This document shows positions 53,901 through 63,443 of a stretch of DNA of 64,000 bases, one piece after another. The stretch spans positions 2,170,001-2,234,000 of the forward strand of contig OY751490.1 in assembly GCA_963565915.1 (NCBI GenBank). Direction: 5' to 3'. The notes beneath the pieces are model-generated. The model saw only the letters and a list, made by a program, of their open reading frames with translations, was not told the DNA's origin and did not search any database. The stretch comes from Entoloma clypeatum. Taxonomy: Eukaryota > Basidiomycota > Agaricomycetes > Agaricales > Entolomataceae. The position numbers and the translations under genes are program-made. Numbering within the stretch: position 1 is the stretch's first letter; each line of letters opens with the position of its first letter.

Positions 53901-54603
53901 GGAGTTCGCGTACAACAATGCTCCGAGTGCTACGACCGGGATCTCGCCCTTCTTTGCCAATAAAGGTTATCATCCGAACCTCTCCGTCCATCCGGAGCGC
54001 GACCTCGCATCCGCCCGTGCCCGACAATTCGTCGTAGACCTGGACGAGCTTCACCAAGAACTCAAATCTACAATCCTAGAAGCTCAACGACGTTATCAAG
54101 GCCCCGCCGATCTCCGGCGTGCTCCGCCCCCTCCGCTCGAAGTAGGACAGCAAGCTTTTGTGAAGGCTAAGTTTTTCCGCACTACACAACCCTCCAAAAA
54201 GCTGTCTGAAAAGTACCTTGGCCCCTTTGACATCCTTGCCAGGAATGGTACACACTCTTACACCCTCCGACTTCCGGACACCATACGCGGTGTTCACCCC
54301 GTTTTCCACATCTCCATGCTGGAGCCATCTGTTCCGAACAACATTCCGAACCGGACAGTAACTCCGCCTCCTCCGGTCGACGTTGAAGGAGAAGTGGAAT
54401 ACGAAATCGCCGAAATCCTTGACACCAAACTGGATCGTCGGCGTTCTTGCAAACTGCTCTACCTAGTCCGTTGGCTAGGCTATGAAGGAACCGATGAGGA
54501 ACAGTCCTGGCTACCCGCCACAGAACTCAAACACGCGACGGACTTAGTCGCGGACTTCCACTCCACGTATCCGGAGAAACCGGGCCCCTTATCACACCTA
54601 TAG
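50906..54603 (+). CDS. pol: Gypsy-3 Pol, protease-RT-RNase H-integrase-chromodomain
   Basis: Expected as a Gag-Pol fusion through the slip site; the open frame has no natural ATG at its start. Numbering from 51064. Protease DSGSTHCFID at 2-11. RT: VQKKDGSLRLCVDYRGLNK, catalytic YLDD at 376-379. RNase H: ETDASDYALGAIL near 523, DHKNLEYF. Integrase: zinc-binding H752/H759/C789/C792; catalytic triad D822, D882, E918 with 35 residues between the last two; GHPG and GDGQTERTNQ motifs. Chromodomain about 1110-1172 (VEYEIAEILDTKL ... YLVRWLGYEGTDEEQSWLP) likely targets integration to modified chromatin. All catalytic residues present. Confidence 0.95.
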
Positions 54604-54655
54604 AAGCGCGCAAGACTCTCATATTGCAAAAAATAATAAAAATAATAAAAAGAAA

Positions 54656-55623
54656 CTAGAGGGGGGAGGGGCTACTGGGTTTTGGCCTTTTTGGCCGGCG
54701 GACCCTCATTCTCCGACCCTTCCTCCGACTCCTCCGTTTTTTCCCCTGTTCTTCCTCCGCTTTCCTCGCCTGCTTTTTCTCCTCCTCCATTTTCTCCGCT
54801 TGCAGTTCCGCAAGCTCCCCCTCGTCCAACCCCTCGTCCTTCTCCTCGTCCTCTTCCTCATCCTCTTCCGCACTTTTCGCCTCCCCTCCGTCATCCTCCG
54901 ACTCCGGAGCCGCCGCCTCCAGCAAGAAGTTCCGGTAGGCGAGGTGGTTGTTTAAAATTTGCAGCTGCCGGAGCAGCGCCCAACCGACCCTCGCCGACCA
55001 CTCCTCTCTCTCCTCCAGAGCCTTCGGAGCTCCCGGAGCTCCTCCGCGACCCCTGCGCCGCAGCAGTTCTTTGCCCCACTCGGGCCCGCGACCTCCGCGA
55101 CGGCCTCCTCCGTCTTCCCCCGTTTCTGCTTCGCCCTCGTCTCGCCGGTTTTCAGGCAAACCCGTTTGCCGTCTTTACACCGCTGGCATGCGGTGCCTTT
55201 CCCCTGCCTAAGGAGACTGTCAGTAAGAAAAAGAAGATGAAAAAAAGCGGGTACTCACAATGGCCACTTGCACTCCACCTTCGCCTGCGCACAGGCCTGA
55301 CACGCCTCCCCCCGGACCTCCGATTCCTCCGCTCCGCTCTCCGCCCTCTGTTTCCCCGCCTTCTTCATCCTCTTCCTCTCCATCTCCGCCTCCGCCTTCG
55401 CCTCCGCCTCTGCCTTCTTCTTTGCCTCTGCCTCCCTCGCCCTCCTCTCGGCCTCCGCCTTCTTCCTTGCCTCCGCCTCCTCCTTTTCCTTGCGTATCTG
55501 TGCCAGACGGCGCAGGAGCTCCTCTTCGGAGTCGTCTAGGTTGGCGCTGGATCGGGGGGGCTGTGTGCTCGAGCCTTGGGGCATGTTGGTGGTAACTGGA
55601 AGAAACCCTTGAAAGCCGCTCAT
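54656..55623 (-). CDS. Antisense spliced gene inside Gypsy-3: coiled-coil, Zn2Cys6-like protein
   Basis: Minus-strand exon 1 (55623-55259) starts MSGFQGFLPVTTNMPQG, continues as a Glu/Ala/Lys/Arg coiled coil (ELLRRLAQIRKEKEEAEARK and on, about residues 33-100) and ends CQACAQAKVECKWPL. A 51-nt intron (55258-55208; GTGAGT, TTACTGAC branch-like site, TTAG) joins in frame to QGKGTACQRCKDGKRVC. The spliced motif is C-x2-C-x6-C, spacer, C-x2-C-x6-C, the GAL4-type Zn(2)Cys(6) spacing. The Cys frame runs to TAA near 54953. A second frame (to 54656) carries ALLRQLQILNNHLAYRNFLL and an acidic then basic tail. One frame change, perhaps in the GA-rich run near 55010, or a second intron, would link them. 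Similar coiled-coil plus Cys-cluster proteins occur as hypothetical proteins in Agaricomycetes. Function unknown. Confidence 0.65.
55205..55258 (-). other. Intron of the antisense gene
   Basis: 51 nt (55258-55208) with GTGAGT donor and TTAG acceptor; an alternative acceptor 9 nt upstream (GACAG) keeps the same frame. The unspliced frame ends in TGA overlapping the donor. Confidence 0.65.
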
Positions 55624-55689
55624 CTCCGTTAAATAACCGAGACCACATGACCTTGTTTATTTTCTCGCGGTCTTCCATGAGTGTCAGAC

Positions 55690-55704
55690 CTAAGAGGGGA
55701 ATAC
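55690..55704 (+). other. Polypurine tract of Gypsy-3
   Basis: CTAAGAGGGGAATAC immediately before TGTTATATCC of the 3' LTR; primer for plus-strand DNA in the family. Confidence 0.75.
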
Positions 55705-56426
55705 TGTTATATCCGTCTCTGAATCTCTGATCCACTCCGATCGTCCTCCGACTTTCCGGACTTTCCGGACATCCGTTACCTCTGCATCTCCGCACGTTGT
55801 CATCGTGCATTTCATATTCATAACTCCATGCCTTTATGCATTTCATATTCATATTCCCGTTTACTTATGCATCGCCTTTTCCGCATGGTCCGTTGACCGA
55901 CATCTCCGATGTTCGTTACAGTCGCTGGCAACTTACGCCACAACTCCGGACCTACTCCGACCATCTCCGTAAAGTAATCTCATTTAGATATTTAAGCTTG
56001 TACCATACCTGTAGTTCTTCAGTTCGAATATCAACAAAGTTCACTCCTCTACTCCCCGTTCATGCCAGAGATCCTCGCTGTGGTACAATACGCCGACGAC
56101 ATCCTCATCTACTGCTCTTCCTCCATCGTTACCCTTCGACGAGCTCAGTACTGTGTCCGAGTCACAACTCCGACGTCGTCCGACCATTTCCATGTCAACG
56201 TGTCTCTCACTGAGATCTTTCCGAGGACCTCCGCATCTCCGACCTCTCCTCCGACCTCCTGAAATTGGGACACCTTATCCAACAAACGGCGGCGCAACAC
56301 ATACATTGAAGCCACGTCCCTCCCCTTCGTCGTTCCTCCGCATTCCCGGAGTTCTGCTCCGGCCTCAGTCCTTCGTCCGACCTCCGACGGACTCCGACGA
56401 AGCTCCGACTTTTCACCTATTTAACA
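55705..56426 (+). repeat. 3' LTR of Gypsy-3
   Basis: 722 bp, same length as the 5' LTR. Ten transition differences by eye: TCTGAATC/TCCGAATC, TCTGATCC/TCCGATCC, CTCTGCATC/CTCCGCATC, TTGTCATC/TTGCCATC, CCGCATGG/CCACATGG, TCCGTTG/TCCATTG, TTCGTTA/TTCATTA, TTCTTCAG/TTCCTCAG, TCCGCATT/TCCACATT, TTCTGCTC/TTCCGCTC. No transversions or indels noticed. Confidence 0.95.
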
Positions 56427-56431
56427 GGCAG

Positions 56432-56510
56432 TCCAGTCTTTCACCAGTTCAGTTCTGTCCGGTCTCGGTCTGAAACCAACAAAAGTAAACTGGACCTTGA
56501 AACACTACTG
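56432..56510 (+). mobile_element. SINE-like element, 3' part
   Basis: TCCAGTCTTTCACCAGTTCA to ACCTTGAAACACTAC completes the copy begun at 48763. Confidence 0.75.
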
Positions 56511-56640
56511 ACCTCCAATCCTCTGAAATAAGGACACCGACATATTAGCGAGGGTGCAACACATAAGTTGAAGCCAAGTCCTTGCCCCCTACGTTGTGCA
56601 CACTCCGACCCTCTGACCCTCCAACGTGTCCAACATATCT
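56511..56640 (+). repeat. Relic of a Gypsy-3-type LTR
   Basis: ACCTCCAATCCTCTGAAATAAGG, GCAACACATA and TTGAAGCCAAGTCCTTGCCC follow the order of LTR positions 49535-49610 with heavy divergence, so it is an older insertion. Confidence 0.5.
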
Positions 56641-56701
56641 CTGATGTTTTTGTTGATCAGTTCTCAACAATTTGATTATGGCAACCCAATGACAACTCTG
56701 A

Positions 56702-57262
56702 TCAGTCACATGGCCATGAAAATGGAGTTTCTGATCCGAATCTGAGATGTAGGACATCTAGGGAATGGTTTTGAAAATGCTTGCAAATCACAGTGGTATG
56801 ACATGAACAAACCTTTTGGGGACAACCACAGTAGAAGCAATATCCAATAGGAAGGCACAAAGTTGAAACCCATTTTTTCCAGTTCTCATCGTTTAAGCTG
56901 ATCGGCCTCCAACGGCACTTGGCCAAACTATGCAAATGGTATTTGAGACCATTGCACCAACAATTAACACAGGATTTTGTGAGGCAATTACATGCAATAT
57001 GGATAGAACGCCCTAAGTCTTCGGCATGCATGGATATGACCTCCCAAAAAGCCAAACAGGTGTTTGTGGCTGCAAGGTGGTTTGCAAATGTAGCCGAAGG
57101 TGCAGGCTGGCTTTGAGGGTCAGGTAACGGTGTAAGCTGCCTTCGGGTGTTGACTACCAACAGAGATGCCAAGTGATCTGGGATATGATGGATGCCTTGG
57201 TCAGGAAGTCGACAGCTCATTGCACTACATGATGATGTGGGATTAAACATCCACATAATCAT
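56702..57262 (-). pseudogene. Cys/His-rich protein fragment, RecQ-helicase-associated type (tentative)
   Basis: 186-codon minus-strand frame. The last third has CVNCWCNG, then LAKCRWRPI, a W-x3-W pair, and YCFYCGCPQKVCSCH. The pattern C-x2-C-W ... C ... Y-C-F-x-C-G-x-P-Q resembles the Cys-rich C-terminal region of RecQ-like helicase genes that are multicopy in Agaricomycetes. No helicase motif is present upstream, so at best it is a terminal fragment. The codon for the first Met (57262) has no special support. Assignment from memory. Confidence 0.35.
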
Positions 57263-58098
57263 ATATACAGATTGAGGTGCACTTGATCTATCATGTTCAC
57301 AATTATACCCCTTTTTATAAGAGTAAACTTATAGGCAAGAACCAAAATGGTGGAATGATGACTATCTCAAAAGAAGGGTTATATATATATTATATCATAC
57401 CCAAATTTTCTAAGAGATTGGCAGACTGGTTGTGGAGATATGAGGGGTGTTTTGTTTATGGTAAAAGTCAAAATTTGATGGGGAAACACAGCCACTGATG
57501 GAGACAACAACACAGTAAAACTGGTTCCTCAGACCAAGTCCTGCCAGATCATTGTATCTGTCCTCCGGACCCTGCTCCATACCCTTTGCCCCAGCTACTT
57601 TTGCTCCATAAATGAAAAATGCCGGTTATCTCCTACTTCACAATATTTCTCCAGGTCTGTGTCTGGCGTCCATAGTGGGTTACCTTTCCAAAGATGTCTT
57701 CCTTGAATTGAAATTCATCACCACTGCTCCGGTCACTTCCTTTCAGAACTGGCACTTCCTTATTATATACAACATTCCACAATATACGCAGAGATATTTC
57801 TCCGGTTATATTTAGAGGCTGGCAAATGAACAAGGCCACTACTCAATCATCCATTTTTGTGTCTGTCCTCTGTATAACCTTTATGTTTGTTTATCTTACA
57901 ACACACATACAATACATTTTATGTGATACGTCCATCCAGTGTTGTCCTCTGGACCCTGCTCCTTATACCACAATTCTTCTCCAGGTCTGCATCTGGCCCC
58001 CATAGTGGAGCTCCCAGAAGCGCTTTGTTGGCCGTGTGTGGTCTGGCACCATCTTCTCCTCCAGCAGACGACGCTTGTGTGGCTTCCAAAGGAAGTGG
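57263..58098. other. AT-rich spacer with a short duplicated segment
   Basis: TTCTCCAGGTCTGTGTCTGG / CATAGTGG at about 57645-57685 recurs, diverged, at 57975-58010; CCTCYGGACCCTGCTCC also occurs twice. No gene recognised. Confidence 0.5.
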
Positions 58099-61000
58099 TG
58101 CCCAACCGGAGGATTTCATCGCTGGATGATCACCCCTTGTCCACTTGCTACCCCATACCTGAAAGCGGAGACTTGAATGCCGTTGACGACTACATATGCA
58201 AGCCTCAGGACTGGAGCCAGAGGAGGAGGTCCAGGTGGATGTGGGGCACTCAGTCCAGTGTATACCGGGTCGATCAAGGGCCGTCCATCAACTTCAAACC
58301 AGCCATCAAGATCCTCTTTCTCCACACCAAAAAAACCTACGCCATTCCCGAGGGAACGGTGCACAACACGACGGCAGGCCTGCTGTTCTGGTTCATCGAG
58401 TTGTGGATCGTCGAGTTCAACATCGATCTGGCGTTGACACTCGGTGAATGTGCTCGCAGCTCCGATGAACATGCTGAGAACAAGGACGGAAAATGAGCAC
58501 CTCCGGCTTGACATTATGTCAGAATGCTTGTATGATTCCAAGTGTTGACACCCAGGTGTTCCAGGTGTTGGCCCAGGTGTTTCGGATGTTGGCTCAGGTG
58601 TCACTTGTTTCACTCAAGTCTAGTACTGTTCTGCTTGAAATTATAATGCGAATCTAATGCCCTTGGAATTTATAAACAAAAACAAATATTCCAAGGTTAG
58701 TGTTTGGTGTTAGTGTTTGGTGTTAATTGGTTGGGCTGGGATTATTATTGTCTTGTATAGTATCATTCTGCTTGCAATTTTAGTGTTGTTTTGATGGCCC
58801 TGGAATTTGTAAACAAATCCAAACATTCTGCTGTTGTCACACATGTATAGTATCATTCTGCTCGCAATTGTAACACAAGTTTGATGGCCCTGGAATTTGT
58901 AAACAAATCCAAACATTCTGCCGTTGTCACACATGTATAGTATCATTCTGCTCGGAATTGTAAGGCAAGTTTGATGGCCCTGGATTTGTCAACAATACCA
59001 AACAATCTGGTGTGTATTATATTATTCTTCTCACAATTTTTGTGGGAATTCGATGGAGTTGTATTTATTAATAGTAACAAATATTGTGGTGTGTATTAAA
59101 TTGATTTGTGTGGAAATTTCATGTGTCTTGGATGTTGGGCAAGTATAAAAATTTACTAAGTCCAAATTGCTTTATGTGAAAAATTGAACACCTGACACAT
59201 GAACAACACTTGGATGTCTTACAGTGTAATTAAGTATTATAGCTCAGATGTCGACACCCAGGTGTTGTTTATGTGTCAGGTGTTGTCAAACCAAACCATA
59301 CTTACAGTGTAATTATATGGGCCAACATCTGACATATGCACAATGTTACACTTTTTCCACCCTTCTCCAATGCACTCTCACCTCCAATCCTTATCAAACC
59401 CTGTTTCATCTAAACTCCGACGACCCTGGGACATGTGCCCCCTCTATTAGCAATATGACTCATTCTGACTTGGACTCGACTCTATTTGGATACTTTTTCA
59501 CTTGTTATCTATGACTCACGGCCTCAAGGCCTTATCTCTGACTCTTATGTCAAACCCCTTGAAACATCCAACTAACTAATGGTCTATTTAGCTCCTGCGT
59601 AGCACTACTTATTTATAGTCATAGCATTACATATATAAAGACTTGTAACTTAGAATGGAGGTCCTCAGCTTGACCTAGGTAATTAACGCTTATCTGTCTA
59701 CTTCTTCAAACACTCTCAAACTAAGTGCCTTGCGAGGACTTAGCTCTGCTAGAACCGAACCGAGTTGTCCTTTTGAGGAACTTGCTGACTTTGACCAAGT
59801 TGACCTACTGAGGGACTTGTGTGTGGAAACAATATGAACCCACATGATTTGATCCTTGGACTAATTGTAGGCTATTGCCGTAACACACAACACCGGGGTA
59901 TTATCAACAAGCCATGTAATGCACATTGATTGTGGTGTATCAAACCCGATCTTGGTCTGTTCGATCTGATGTCATTGGCTATTCCCCATGTGGACCATTT
60001 GAACGTGAAGTGAGGCGCACATTTGCCAAGCCTCTTGTGAGAATGTCTCCAGTCAAGCCCTCAATGTATAGTAGACAGTGCTAGTGTCAGCGATCAATCC
60101 AATATAACCAATCTTCTTGTTTCACGCTTCATTTCGAGAGGTACTTGATAGTCTTATCTATCTCGTGAGGCGATCCCATAGCTCTTGAGTATCATAGCTA
60201 AGCCCATAGTGGTGACCAGTGCTATGTCCTACATTGCCATGGTCTCTAAATGTTTTAAAATCTCTCTCTAACGTCGCCACTAAGTCCTCAGAATCGGAGC
60301 TCATCTAGGACTCTCTATATCCCTTAGAGATAGTGTGAAATGATGCAAAATGCGAAGATTTAGGCCTAGACGCATCACGGCCCTATCAGCGCACTTCGCC
60401 CCAGATCCAAATGCCATGGACATTGACTGGCTAACTGCTGAAGAAAAAGACGATCATTTCAAAAAAGGGTTGTGCTTCATCTGCCATCAGACAGGACATC
60501 GCGCTGATGCACACAAAGGAGGAAAGACCCTGGTTGCAACCTTCAAAAAAGCTTCTGACACATATGCCCATAGCCAAGAAGTAAATGGGAATATGAATAT
60601 GAAATGCATAAAGGCATGGAGTTATGAATATGAAATGCACGATGGCAACATGCAGAGATGCGGAGGTAAGGATGTCCGGAATATCGGAATTGATGGGAGA
60701 TCATTGGAGCGGAATTGATCGGAATTGATCGGAATTGATCGGAATTGATTGGAGATGATCGGAGGTTGTTGGAGCCAGAATGGTATGTAACAGAGAAGGA
60801 GAAAGCATTGACGAGACTAAAGATAAATGCCCTGATAGATTCAGGAGCAGGAGGAACCTTCTTGGATCAGAAGTTTGCCACAGCAAACTGGATGGACCTT
60901 ATTCCATTACTAAAGCCCATTCATATGTTCAATGTGGATAAAACAAAGAACAAAGAAGGGACGATCACCCACGGAACTGAACTGGTGAAAGACTGGACTG

Positions 61001-61483
61001 CCGGTCTTGGTCTTTAAGGTTTCGGATCATGGCCAGTCCTTGGTTCACTCAAAACTTTAGAGTTTGAAAGACCAGCCAAAGACCGGTATTTTCCATGGAA
61101 CGATCCGAGGATCTGAAATCAATGTCCCGAAATGGCAAGTACAAAATTTCTGCCACAAGAAAGACTTGAACTCTGAACTTCTATAGTATAAAGGATTCTT
61201 TTAACCAACTGAGCCACAAGACCATTATATTTCATTGCTCACAATCACTCTACATACATCCCATTTTCCCACTTACTAAATAAGCACATGCCAGTTGTTT
61301 TTGACAAAAGGTGCGCATGTGCACTCCCTCCTGCCTCAATCGCAAGTAGACAGGTTATATGTATAATCTATAAATATATTCTGGCCTTTTCACCACCTGT
61401 GCCCCTCATTGCAAGGTCAGCAATAGGTGGATGCGTTGTTTCGATGTTGGATGATGCGCACATCAAACATGCCAAATACATGT
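58099..61483 (-). repeat. Right arm of 3,385-bp inverted repeat
   Basis: Mirror of 27721-31105 (x pairs with 89204-x). It carries the same mosaic in opposite order: unknown ORF (58116-58613, minus), minisatellite (58644-59129), MITE (59184-59279), LTR-2 copy (59444-59886), repeat C (59912-60388), gag fragment (60389-60563, plus, CFICHQTGHRADAH), LTR-3 fragment (60564-60699), 10-bp repeat (60704-60763), protease fragment (60764-60969, plus), SINE-like body and tRNA-like head (60970-61223), repeat B (61224-61483). Repeat B runs on to 61515, beyond the arm. Confidence 0.9.
60970..61223 (-). mobile_element. tRNA-derived SINE-like element in right arm
   Basis: Minus strand A box at 61205-61216 and B box at 61162-61172; identical to 27981-28234. 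Confidence 0.7.
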
Positions 61484-61515
61484 AAACAAATGTCCAAAAA
61501 ACATCGCACATCTGG

Positions 61516-61798
61516 TGTTATGATCGTATTTTCACTTTTCACTTTATCTTATCTTATCTCGATCTTATCTACATCATATCGCACATGAGGACATCTTATC
61601 ATTATCACGCAGCATGACGCTGCCACAACGCAGCCTCATGGAATTTACATATATAAGTAGAGTACTTTCACTTGTATTCGATAGCTTGTTCTCTTGAGAT
61701 TCCCGCTGGGTCTCTGGGCAATTCAGTTCACTTCACATTTTCCACTTCGTTCTTAAGTTTGGGCTCGCGACGTCGTTTGACTTAGCGTCGCCTCAACA
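61516..61798 (+). repeat. 5' LTR of Gypsy-4 (right end uncertain)
   Basis: Starts TGTTATGATCG; TATA box TATATAAG at 61650-61657. CCTCAACA at 61791-61798 would give matching TGTT...AACA ends (283 bp). Alternatively TGGTGCACCCA at 61970 could be a tRNA primer site, placing the LTR end near 61968 (about 453 bp). The 3' LTR outside the window would decide. Confidence 0.6.
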
Positions 61799-62354
61799 GA
61801 AGAACAAGCTCTTATCATCATCGCCCGCCCAAACACACACACTTCCCACATCACCATCACTATCCCCGCCGTTTCGTGCTTTTGCGTTAAAAGTCACACC
61901 TCGCCATTACACGCGGACCCTAGCATTAAGGGGGACCTCCCGGACTTCAGGGATAAGAAGAGAAACGCTTGGTGCACCCACTATAACTAGCGTTGCCGTT
62001 CGAGACACACAGGGAAACGTTGAGCCCGTCCCGTGTCGAGGTGACCAAAGGCCGACGCAACTGACCTTCGGGAAAGCTGCTGGCGCGTGTGGCGACTTGG
62101 AAAAGAAGGTCGCGCACGTTTAGTTCTCAAAAGGTGTTCCAACCCCCGATCTTTTCCCGGATTCGACAGAACCAGCGCGCGTAGGGGTGTTGACCGCGTG
62201 GTTTTCATTTTTCCCAGATCTTCCTTTATTCGGGCATTTCGGCTGCCTGGGTAAACAGATCGTTCTTTGGGTTTTCTTTTTTTAGGTTTTCTTTTTCGCT
62301 TAAGTAGCAGAACAGGGTCGCGCGCCCGCTACAAAGCACTATTGTTCACACAAC
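61799..62354 (+). other. Gypsy-4 untranslated leader
   Basis: No coding frame. Contains the candidate primer site TGGTGCACCCACTATAAC (61970-61987) and several GC-rich stretches that may serve RNA packaging. Confidence 0.5.
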
Positions 62355-63443
62355 ATGGCCGACAACAACGACGACGAGTTCGACAATCCCCTTCCCAATC
62401 CCCCTCTCCCTCCTCCCGCTCATAATCCCGCCACCCCGCATCCCAATGGAAGACGACTAGAAATCGCCGCAGACCCCGGCAAGTACAATGGGGCCAAGGC
62501 AACGTTCGGAGTATGGTGGACAAAGATGCTGGCATGGATCAGGGTCAATCGGGACCTGTTCCAAGGACAGGAAGAAATTTGCATTGCAGTATGGTCTCGC
62601 CTGGAGGGCGCTACAGCCGGCACCTATGGGGAAACACGCTTGAGGCAGTGCATGGAATCAGAACAATGGCCCACGTTCCAGCAATTAATGAGAGAGGTGA
62701 CATCAAGATTCCAATCAGCAACAGAAATAGAATGGGCACGTGCCAAAATCGAAACCTTTAAACAAGGAAACATGCGGGTGGACGATTTTATTACACAATT
62801 TGGAACGTTGGTCATCAAAGGCCAAATTGAGGAAATGCATGGGATATCTCTGCTAGAAAGGAACACCAAGGATTCGATCATACAACAAATGTTTCAGCAG
62901 GGAAGACGACAGACCACCGTGCAAGACACGTGTGAGGAAATTTTAGCAATCGGAAGAGCAGAGGAAACTTATGCGGCAAGACCGGGCATGAGGACCGGCA
63001 ACAATTTTGGACAGCAGAGAACCGGTTGGGGCAATCGGCCCGCAAACCAACAGAATCAGCAGCGACCATTTGGACAACAACAGAACGGGGGGTACCGAGC
63101 CCTGCAGCAAAACGGACAGCAAGGTCAGGGACGCCGAGATCCCAATGCTATGGAGGTTGATAGAAACCAGCGCCGAGCGCCTGGTAATTGTTACAATTGC
63201 GGAGGACAGGGGCATTTCGCCCGGGAATGCAGACAGCCACAACGCAAGGTGCGAGCGGCTGTGATTGAACAAATCGACGAACATGAGGAAGAAGAAATCT
63301 TACGACAAATCACGGCAAGGCGTCAAGCACGACAAGCTGCAAATGGACCAAGGGGTGTGATTGGCGCGCCTGCGCCGAATCCCAATGGTCAGAACAATGG
63401 ACAAGCTGCTGGGCAGCAGGGTTTTGTGAACGTCAACCAGTAA
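62355..63443 (+). CDS. gag: Gypsy-4 Gag
   Basis: 362 residues, ATG in ACAACATGGCC context, starting MADNNDDEFDNPLPNPPLPP. Gag core about 35-200 (FGVWWTKMLAWIRVNRDLF, WARAKIETFKQGNMRVDDFI, DSIIQQMFQQGRRQTT). A Gln/Asn/Gly/Arg-rich linker (220-265) precedes the CCHC knuckle CYNCGGQGHFAREC at 279-292. A short acidic-basic helix (EQIDEHEEEEILRQITARRQ) follows. Ends TAA at 63441 after a slip heptamer. Confidence 0.92.
   Translation: MADNNDDEFDNPLPNPPLPPPAHNPATPHPNGRRLEIAADPGKYNGAKATFGVWWTKMLAWIRVNRDLFQGQEEICIAVWSRLEGATAGTYGETRLRQCMESEQWPTFQQLMREVTSRFQSATEIEWARAKIETFKQGNMRVDDFITQFGTLVIKGQIEEMHGISLLERNTKDSIIQQMFQQGRRQTTVQDTCEEILAIGRAEETYAARPGMRTGNNFGQQRTGWGNRPANQQNQQRPFGQQQNGGYRALQQNGQQGQGRRDPNAMEVDRNQRRAPGNCYNCGGQGHFARECRQPQRKVRAAVIEQIDEHEEEEILRQITARRQARQAANGPRGVIGAPAPNPNGQNNGQAAGQQGFVNVNQ
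63419..63425 (+). promoter_or_regulatory. Putative -1 frameshift site, G GGT TTT
   Basis: Gag codons CAG GGT TTT GTG contain GGGTTTT 16 bases before the TAA. Slipping gives CERQPVNPPLALTNRY and the open pol frame. Same heptamer as in Gypsy-2. Confidence 0.75.

Larger units (their letters stand above)
48989..56426 (+). mobile_element. Gypsy-3 chromovirus-type LTR retrotransposon, complete
   Basis: 7,438 bp, two 722-bp LTRs, 5-bp target duplication GGCAG (48984-48988 and 56427-56431), intact gag and pol, polypurine tract AAGAGGGGAATAC before the 3' LTR. The LTRs differ at ten positions by my count, all transitions, eight at CpG/TpG. Chromodomain at the Pol C-terminus places it among chromoviruses. 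Pol ends 1.1 kb before the 3' LTR; the gap holds an antisense gene. The most intact element of the window and perhaps still competent. Confidence 0.95.

Noticed and set aside
54682..55539. 285-codon plus-strand ORF after Gypsy-3 pol
   Set aside because: Pro/Leu/Arg-rich low complexity; it is the complement of the Glu/Lys-rich antisense gene, which has a sensible start, intron and Cys motif.
27721..61483. One giant transposon bounded by 3.4-kb inverted repeats
   Set aside because: Interior is a set of unrelated nested elements, arm edges coincide with secondary insertions, no target duplication and no captain gene (such as a tyrosine recombinase) seen.
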